Assembly (NCBI GenBank): GCA_039182715.1
Contig: JBCDBY010000047.1
Span: 1-19,549, forward strand
Direction of reading: 5' to 3'
Origin: JBCDBY01 sp039182715
GTDB taxonomy: Bacteria > Planctomycetota > PLA2
DNA length: 19,549 nucleotides
Part shown: positions 1 through 5,508 of the stretch, piece by piece
Position numbering within the stretch: position 1 is the first letter of the stretch
How the letters are laid out: each line of letters begins with the position of its first letter
Program-made: the position numbers and the translations under genes
The notes under the pieces: generated by a model
What the model was told of the DNA's origin: nothing
The model's input: the letters and a program-made list of their open reading frames with translations, nothing else
The model's database searches: none

Positions 1-118
1 AGCAGGACCAAATTTTTCTTATGGATAATGTCAACTTACAATATGATGCATCTTAGAAGAGTGGAAGTGGGTAGCAGGGTTGAAGCTTGAAGTGGAAGCA
101 AACCACATCGGCGGAGCC

Positions 119-175
119 GCGACTTCGCTGGGCTTTGCCAGAGTCAACTCTGGGCTCGGCCTCGGGCCGACGTCG
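119..175. repeat. Imperfect hairpin
   Basis: Bases 138-144 (ccagagt) and 147-153 (actctgg) are perfect reverse complements around a two-base centre. The flanks continue to pair imperfectly out to cgac at 120-123 and gtcg at 172-175. It sits in the non-coding left region, with no T-run to make it an intrinsic terminator on either strand. It may be part of the same intergenic repeat family as its neighbours. Confidence 0.5.
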
Positions 176-188
176 AACTCTTCAAGCA

Positions 189-223
189 GTGCCTAGCTAG
201 CAGGCTGAGCGCTGACTAGGCAC
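189..223. repeat. Hairpin with 8-bp stem abutting the octamer repeat
   Basis: Bases 189-196 (gtgcctag) and 216-223 (ctaggcac) are perfect reverse complements enclosing 19 bases, inside which cag/ctg (201-203 and 212-214) can extend the stem. Its right arm merges into the first octamer repeat arm that begins at 221, so the two structures are mutually exclusive or staged. No T-run follows. Confidence 0.55.
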
Positions 224-409
224 GGAGGCACGGGGACACGGAGACGTGTGGAAGTCATCCGCTGCACTCTTGCGTGGCGAGTCGGGAACCACATGGGGGG
301 GCGGACGGCTTCGCCGACGGTCCGGGCCGACCCTGTGTGTGACCGAGGAAAGGACAGCGGACGACCGAGGCCCCTTTCCACCGGTTCTCCGTGCTTCCGT
401 GCCTCCGTG
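221..409. repeat. 189-base imperfect inverted-repeat (foldback) element with triple octamer arms
   Basis: The left arm, 221-243, and the reverse complement of the right arm, 387-409, match at 20 of 23 positions. Each arm is three near-identical octamers in a row (cacggagg, cacgggga, cacggaga on the left; ctccgtgc, ttccgtgc, ctccgtgg on the right). Inside the arms the complementarity continues imperfectly: tcatccgctg at 256-265 matches tcgtccgctg on the other strand. It closes on a central hairpin, cggac (302-306) with gtccg (320-324), capped by ggcttcgcc. It lies just beyond the stop codon of the protease gene. It encodes no recognisable protein and resembles a REP/MITE-type intergenic repeat rather than a gene. 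Confidence 0.6.
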
Positions 410-424
410 GCTAACTCGCCCGAG

Positions 425-1081
425 CTACCAGAGCTGCCAGGCGCCGGCCTGCACGACGTAGATCGCCAGCGCCGCGTTCGTGACGGCGTGCGCCACGACG
501 ACGGACGTCATGTCCTTGCGCCAGCGGTAGAGGGCGCACATCAAGAGGCCGTAGACGACCGAGGCCGGCCACTCCACCATGCCGTGGCCCAGTGTGAAGA
601 GCGCGGTCGAGAGCGCAACGCCGGCCATGTTCATGGCGCCGGCAGGCACGTCGTAGATGCTCTTCTCGTCGAGCGTGGCGTCGAAGTTCTTCGTCTCCTG
701 CCACTGCGTGCCGAACCGCAGCACGAAGCCGCGCATGAGCTGCTCCTCGAAGAGCGGTACCAGAAGCACCGCCGCCGCGAAGCGCAACCACCATCCGGTC
801 ACGCTCCACGGCTCGCCGCCCTCGACGAAGGGGTTGAGCAGCGCGACCCACGCCGCGCAGCCGATCAGCCCGGCGACCACGCCCGCGCCGATCGACGCGA
901 GCGAGAACCGCATCGGCAGCCAGCGTCGCCACGCCCAGGCGATCGCCGCCGAAACGACGACCAGCCGGGCCACGTAGTTCCACTCGCGCGGAAGCCAGTC
1001 CGCCGGCACGCTGGCGATGCCGACGTAGCAGATGTAGGGAAGCGCGAAGGGAAGGAAGAGCGCGCGGTTGGGCGCGCTTAT
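425..1081 (-). CDS. CPBP (CAAX protease-like) intramembrane metalloprotease, start codon apparently ATA
   Basis: About 218 residues, mostly membrane helices. All three CPBP signature motifs are present: EExxxR at 112-117 (FEEQLMRG), FxxxH at 162-166 (FTLGH) and HxxxN at 198-202 (HAVTN). These form the glutamate/histidine metal site of CAAX prenyl protease-like abortive-infection-family enzymes. The layout resembles the CAAX protease-related proteins found beside PEP-CTERM systems, though no exosortase is in the window. The start is a problem. The frame has no ATG, GTG or TTG near the expected N-terminus; the first GTG would delete the first helix. The best-placed codon is ATA at 1081-1079, overlapping the upstream DUF481 stop as ATAA, with AGGAG (1094-1090) eight bases upstream. 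It is the second gene of a two-gene minus-strand unit. Confidence 0.8.
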   Translation of the reverse strand: MSAPNRALFLPFALPYICYVGIASVPADWLPREWNYVARLVVVSAAIAWAWRRWLPMRFSLASIGAGVVAGLIGCAAWVALLNPFVEGGEPWSVTGWWLRFAAAVLLVPLFEEQLMRGFVLRFGTQWQETKNFDATLDEKSIYDVPAGAMNMAGVALSTALFTLGHGMVEWPASVVYGLLMCALYRWRKDMTSVVVAHAVTNAALAIYVVQAGAWQLW

Positions 1082-1866
1082 TCCTTCTTCTCCTTCTTGG
1101 TGAAGTCGAAGTTGAGCGTGAAGATGACCGTGAGATCGTTCTTCTCGTTGCCGTCGACCGGCTGCGAGTCGTACTTGTCCTGCACGATGAGCGAGAACGA
1201 CCAGCGCTCCGAGACCGGCAGCGTCAGCTTCGCGTCGAAGATGAACTTGAACTCGCCGCCCTCCGAGAGGCTCGGCCAGAACTGGATCACCTGCTCGTAG
1301 AGCAGCTGCTTGGTGACCTGCCAGGTCCACTCGATGTTGATCTGGGCGATGCCCTCGTTGTTCTCCCGACCACCGTAGAAGCGCTCGCCCTGGTAACCGC
1401 CACCGATCTCGCCCCAGAGAACGAAGTTCTCGGTCTTGACGAAGCGATAGCCGTAACCGGCGGTCAGCACGAGGCGGAGGCTGAGGCTCTCCTGGCTGTC
1501 GGTTTCCAGCCAGAGCTGCTGCCAGAAGCGGTGCTTCTCGCCGAAGTAGCGCTCCCAGCGCTGGACGAGGATGTGTTCGGACGCGGTCTCGATGCCGCTG
1601 TCGCGGCTGTAGATGCTCTGCAGCGTGAAACGCAGCAGGTCCCGCTCCCAATTCTTCTCCGCGCTCAGGCGGGCGGCGAACGTCAGAATGTCCGTGTTGC
1701 CGTCCTTGAAGGTCAGGCCGATGCCGCCGTTGACGGCCCACGGTAGTTCTTTGCCTTCGGCTTGGGCAAAATAGGCCTCGATCGCGTCCTCACGCGTTTC
1801 TACCTCGGCGGCCCAAACCGGCGTCCCAAGAACCAACAGAATCATCCAGGGTCGAATCAGTCGCAT
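1078..1866 (-). CDS. DUF481 family outer-membrane beta-barrel protein (YdiY-like)
   Basis: 262 residues. Residues 1-20 form a signal peptide (MRLIRPWMILLVLGTPVWA), which implies export. A typical DUF481 strand-turn motif, KDGNTD, sits at 54-59. It is followed by alternating aromatic and charged beta strands such as RFTLQSIYSR and VIFTLNFDF, ending in a lysine/glutamate tail KKEKKE. DUF481 members, including E. coli YdiY, are predicted outer-membrane barrels of uncertain function. The start is well supported: minus-strand GAGGAGG (complement of 1871-1877) lies four bases before ATG at 1866. The stop TAA (1080-1078) overlaps the presumed ATA start of the CPBP protease, so the two are probably translationally coupled. 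The purine-rich lysine/glutamate codons of the tail also serve as the ribosome site for that second gene. Confidence 0.88.
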   Translation of the reverse strand: MRLIRPWMILLVLGTPVWAAEVETREDAIEAYFAQAEGKELPWAVNGGIGLTFKDGNTDILTFAARLSAEKNWERDLLRFTLQSIYSRDSGIETASEHILVQRWERYFGEKHRFWQQLWLETDSQESLSLRLVLTAGYGYRFVKTENFVLWGEIGGGYQGERFYGGRENNEGIAQINIEWTWQVTKQLLYEQVIQFWPSLSEGGEFKFIFDAKLTLPVSERWSFSLIVQDKYDSQPVDGNEKNDLTVIFTLNFDFTKKEKKE

Positions 1867-1925
1867 GCATCCTCCTCAGGGCGCAGAGCGTAGAAATTGG
1901 GGGACGGAATTAAAAGGAATTGTCT
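1867..1925. promoter_or_regulatory. Divergent intergenic region with both ribosome sites and a small bulged hairpin
   Basis: These 59 bases separate the divergent DUF481 and TIGR01777 genes and must hold both promoters unless these lie in the coding regions. The minus-strand Shine-Dalgarno GAGGAGG is at 1877-1871; the plus-strand site AAGGAA is at 1914-1919. The stretch from about 1892 (gaaattgggggacggaatta) looks like the conserved half of REP-type palindromes. The following aatt and gtc can pair with it as gac-(gg)-aatt / aatt-gtc, just upstream of the plus-strand start. No clear -35/-10 pair stands out. Confidence 0.45.
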
Positions 1926-2840
1926 ATGCGCATTCTCATCACCGGCGGCACCGGGTTCGTGGGCAAGCACATGGTCGGGCGGTTGCTCGACCGCGGCGAC
2001 CAGGTGGTCATCTCATCCCGCAGCGAAGCGAAGGTGAAGAAGGTCTACGGCGGGCGCGTCGAGGCCCTCGAGTGGGATCCGATGTCGGGCCCCGCGCCCA
2101 TCGAGAACATCGACGCCGTGATCAACCTGATGGGTGAGAACGTCGGCAAGGGCCGCTGGACGCGCGCCAAGAAACAGCGCATCCGCGATAGCCGCATTAT
2201 TGGGACACGCAATCTGGTCGCCGGCATGGCGGCGGCCAAGTCGAAGCCCAAGGTTCTCGTCAGCGCAAGCGCGATCGGCTTTTACGGTCCGACCGGCCAC
2301 AACATCGCCCACGAGGGCTCGACCGGCGCCGACGGCGACTTCCTCGCCGACGTCTGCCGCGAGTGGGAGAGCGAGGCGATCGTCGCGCGTGGGGCAGGTA
2401 TCCGCACGCCCATCGTGCGCATCGGCGTGATTCTGGGCCGCGAGGACGGCGCCTACCCGCAGCTGCGCCGCATCTTCAAGCTCTTCCTCGGCGGGACCAT
2501 CGGCCTCGGCAAGGCGTGGTTCTCGTGGGTGCACGTGGACGACGTCGTCGGCGTGTTCCTCCACTGCCTCGACGACGAGGAGGCGCTCGACGTCTACAAC
2601 GCCACCGCGCCCAACCCGGTGTCCAATTACGAGTTCACGCACGAAATGGCGCGCTCGCTCAAGCGGCCGGTCTCCGCGCCGGTGCCGCCGCAGGCGCTGC
2701 GGGTCGTGCAGGGCGAGTTCGCCAACTACGTGACGATGAGCCAGCGCATCAAGCCGCTGCGCACGATCGGGATCGGCTACGAGTTCAAGTTCCCGGACGT
2801 GCGGAAGGCTCTCGAAGCGCTCGCAGCATTTCCTGCTTGA
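1926..2840 (+). CDS. TIGR01777 family SDR oxidoreductase (nucleotide-sugar epimerase-like, YfcH/SDR39U1 type)
   Basis: 304 residues. The N-terminus carries the Rossmann motif GGTGFVG at 7-13, and the middle has SASAIGFYG (113-121), typical of this extended SDR family. FSWVHVDDV (199-207) is the conserved block before the DUF1731 C-terminal domain, which occupies about 250-298 (PPQALRVVQGEFANYV and following). Family members bind NAD(P)H, but their substrate is unsettled; a role near cell division or envelope metabolism has been suggested. I prefer ATG at 1926 over the in-frame TTG at 1920, because AAGGAA at 1914-1919 is well spaced for 1926 and the Rossmann motif begins directly. The last 56 bases overlap, in antisense, the end of the convergent phosphatase-family gene. 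Confidence 0.88.
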   Translation: MRILITGGTGFVGKHMVGRLLDRGDQVVISSRSEAKVKKVYGGRVEALEWDPMSGPAPIENIDAVINLMGENVGKGRWTRAKKQRIRDSRIIGTRNLVAGMAAAKSKPKVLVSASAIGFYGPTGHNIAHEGSTGADGDFLADVCREWESEAIVARGAGIRTPIVRIGVILGREDGAYPQLRRIFKLFLGGTIGLGKAWFSWVHVDDVVGVFLHCLDDEEALDVYNATAPNPVSNYEFTHEMARSLKRPVSAPVPPQALRVVQGEFANYVTMSQRIKPLRTIGIGYEFKFPDVRKALEALAAFPA

Positions 2841-4107
2841 TCGCCGCCATGTCGCGGGGCCGGTCATCGCCGGCCCCGAGCAGCACCGGGCCGTCTTCGG
2901 GATCGTCCGGGAGGCGACCGTGCGTGCCACCGACCATCTCCGGCGCCAGCGGCACCACGTCGAAGAGCGTGCGCAGGCCGATCGTCTTCCGGAGCAGCCG
3001 CCAGGCGAGCCCCGGCTTGGTCACCTTGGGGTCGAAGAAGAGCTCGCACGGGTCGTAGCCCGGCTTGCGGTGGATGTCGACCGTGCGGGCAAAGTCGGGC
3101 GCGCGCGCGTCGTCCAGCCAGTAGGGGTAGGCGAACCAGCGCCCGCGCTGCGCCAGCGCGATCAGCTCGCCGCTGCGCGCGTGGGGAATCTCGACGAAGC
3201 GGTCGAATCCATCGAGTTTCTCGATCGCCGCACGCGTCGCCGCGAGATCGGCCGCGTCCTTGACATATACGTGCGCGAGCTGGTGGTCACAAACGGCGAA
3301 GGCGCGCGACCGCCAGGTGTCCAGCAACTCGCCGACCGGGTTGTCGATCACCTCGAGCAGGCCCGCCTCGCGCAGCGCGCGGTTGAGCATGACCGGCCCG
3401 GTCGCCTTCTCGATGTGGTACTCGGAGACGACCAGCACCGTGCGGTCGCCGGCCGCGTCGAGCACGCGCGCCGCTTCGGCGTCGACCGCCGCTACCTCGG
3501 CGGGAATGCGCGGGTCGTCGGGGCCCCAGCGCTGCAGGTCGTAGTCGAGGTGCGGCAGGTAGACCATCGTCAGGTCGGGGTCCTCGCGCGCCATGACCTC
3601 GATGGCGGAGTCCGCGATCCACTTCGTCGACGCGATCGACGCGGTCGGGCCCCAGAAGTGGAAAAGCGGGAACCGGCCCAGCTTCTCCTGCAGCTCCCGG
3701 CCGAGCGCCGGCGGCTGGGTGTAGAGGTCGGGGATCTTACGCCCGTCGGCGGGGTAGGCGGGCCGCTCGGCGACGGTCACGGCGGCGTCGATCGCCATGT
3801 TGAAGCGCCAGAACAGCACGGCGCTGCGCCCGTCGAACGCCTGCCAGACCTTCTCGCCCTGCATGAGCCGGTTGGAGTGGCGCCAGAACCAGACCTCGTT
3901 GAGGTCGCGGTGGTACCAGCCGTTGGCCACCACGCCGTGCTCCGACGGCGGCAGACCGGTCAGCATCGTCGCCTCGCAGGTACTGGTGACCGCCGGCAGC
4001 GGGGGGGTGAGGGGGGCCGGGGGGCCGAGGGCGCGCAGCCGCGGGGCATGCTGCAACAGTCGCGGCGTCAGCCCGACGACGTTGAGAACCAGGACCCTGC
4101 GGGACAT
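2785..4107 (-). CDS. Alkaline phosphatase superfamily protein (type I phosphodiesterase / nucleotide pyrophosphatase-like)
   Basis: 440 residues, soluble, no signal peptide. The nucleophile region is TSTCEATMLTGLPPSEHG (41-58), with the threonine that forms the covalent intermediate in this superfamily. Other probable metal-site blocks are PHLDYDLQRWG (185-195), VSEYHIE (228-234) and GGTHGRLP (393-400). Two positions differ from classical members. The first metal aspartate, usually in a D-G pair after strand 1, is replaced here by NVVGL (9-13). The usual SDHG is SEYH. A proline-rich stretch (PPAPLTPPLP, 29-38) is encoded by long C-runs. No clear ribosome site precedes ATG at 4107. The gene overlaps the TIGR01777 gene tail to tail by 56 bases. 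The substrate cannot be told from sequence. Confidence 0.82.
   Translation of the reverse strand: MSRRVLVLNVVGLTPRLLQHAPRLRALGPPAPLTPPLPAVTSTCEATMLTGLPPSEHGVVANGWYHRDLNEVWFWRHSNRLMQGEKVWQAFDGRSAVLFWRFNMAIDAAVTVAERPAYPADGRKIPDLYTQPPALGRELQEKLGRFPLFHFWGPTASIASTKWIADSAIEVMAREDPDLTMVYLPHLDYDLQRWGPDDPRIPAEVAAVDAEAARVLDAAGDRTVLVVSEYHIEKATGPVMLNRALREAGLLEVIDNPVGELLDTWRSRAFAVCDHQLAHVYVKDAADLAATRAAIEKLDGFDRFVEIPHARSGELIALAQRGRWFAYPYWLDDARAPDFARTVDIHRKPGYDPCELFFDPKVTKPGLAWRLLRKTIGLRTLFDVVPLAPEMVGGTHGRLPDDPEDGPVLLGAGDDRPRDMAAIKQEMLRALREPSARPGT
4001..4031 (+). other. G-quadruplex-forming G-run cluster inside the phosphatase gene
   Basis: Four plus-strand G-runs of 7, 6, 6 and 3 (4001-4007, 4011-4016, 4019-4024, 4029-4031) are separated by loops tga, cc and ccga. 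This meets the usual G-quadruplex pattern. The G-rich strand is the template of the minus-strand gene, whose codons 27-36 it specifies, about 80-105 bases into the gene. It could hinder polymerase or be a slippage site. Confidence 0.6.
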
Positions 4108-4204
4108 GAGGACAGCTTAGGCGCTGGATCAAAACGGTCCATAGAGCGCGTGACCCCTTCAACCCCCGGCGCGCGCCCACTATCCTGAGGCGACGGAGGA
4201 ACAC
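4108..4204. promoter_or_regulatory. Divergent intergenic region between phosphatase-family gene and fbaB
   Basis: These 97 bases separate two divergent starts and should carry both promoters. The fbaB ribosome site GGAGGA is clear at 4195-4200, four bases before ATG at 4205. The phosphatase side shows no obvious Shine-Dalgarno. I could not identify a confident -35/-10 pair on either strand. Confidence 0.4.
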
Positions 4205-5241
<1,037 letters not shown>

Positions 5242-5257
<16 letters not shown>

Positions 5258-5286
5258 TCGACGTCGCCCGATCCACACGATCCACA
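5242..5286. repeat. Short slipped tandem repeats across and after the fbaB stop codon
   Basis: A 14-base unit (gatcgacatcgcct, 5242-5255) is followed directly by a copy differing at two positions (5256-5269), so the last codons of fbaB and its stop region are duplicated out of frame. A second, perfect 9-base tandem (cgatccaca) follows at 5269-5286. These look like replication-slippage products in the short 3' region before the terminator. Confidence 0.6.
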
Positions 5287-5303
5287 ATCGCATCCGAACC
5301 ACG

Positions 5304-5336
5304 GGGCGCGGCCACCAACCAGGCCGCGCCCTTTTT
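5304..5336 (+). terminator. Intrinsic terminator of fbaB
   Basis: A perfect 10-bp GC stem (gggcgcggcc, 5304-5313, with ggccgcgccc, 5322-5331) encloses the 8-base loop accaacca and is followed at once by TTTTT (5332-5336). It is the only clear Rho-independent terminator I see in the window. Confidence 0.92.
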
Positions 5337-5508
5337 GATGCACCTCTTCCATCACGCAGCGGCCGCAACCCTAGTGAGGGCAACGAGTTGGGCGCGACAG
5401 CCTGCGGAATGGATTCCGCATTCGAGCGTTCGTTCGATTCGCGAGGATTATCCAGGCGTCTCGTACTACTGATTCGTGCCGTCCCATGTCATCTCCTACG
5501 CTGCGAGC
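5337..5508 (+). promoter_or_regulatory. Leader region upstream of the large secreted-protein gene
   Basis: This 172-base stretch must contain the promoter for the two-gene unit that follows. It holds an 8+2+8 palindrome, tgcggaat-gg-attccgca, at 5403-5420, and directly after it several ttcg repeats (ttcgagcgttcgttcg). The palindrome could be an operator or an mRNA hairpin. GATTAT near 5447 is -10-like, but I see no matching -35 that I would trust. The palindrome is certain from the sequence; its role is inference. Confidence 0.4.

Larger units (their letters stand above)
1..424. other. Non-coding left-edge region with AT-rich island and foldback structures
   Basis: No convincing gene lies here. 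Bases 1-60 are 19/60 G+C by direct count, in sharp contrast to the GC-rich remainder. A frame open from the left edge (bases 3-56, ending TAG) could be the last 17 codons of a gene outside the window, but nothing supports this beyond openness. Bases 61-110 hold purine-rich 'gaagtgg' repeats. From about 119 to 409 the sequence folds back on itself in three places, annotated separately. The longer open frames crossing this area on both strands have no recognisable protein features and run antisense to, or out of frame with, the protease gene that ends at 425. Confidence 0.6.

Noticed and set aside
21..56. Eleven-codon ORF with ATG in the AT-rich island
   Set aside because: No ribosome site and too short to support; it may be only the end of a frame entering from the left.
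221..410. CRISPR array, suggested by repeated octamers
   Set aside because: Octamers are directly adjacent without spacers and occur as two inverted triplets; no cas gene is present.
189..411. Integron attC site or integron end
   Set aside because: The foldback is of suitable size, but neither GTTRRRY nor its partner RYYYAAC core is present at the ends, and no integrase or cassette is near.
248..1300. A 350-codon plus-strand frame across the foldback and the protease gene
   Set aside because: Antisense to CPBP and DUF481, with no signature; the minus strand carries all three CPBP motifs.
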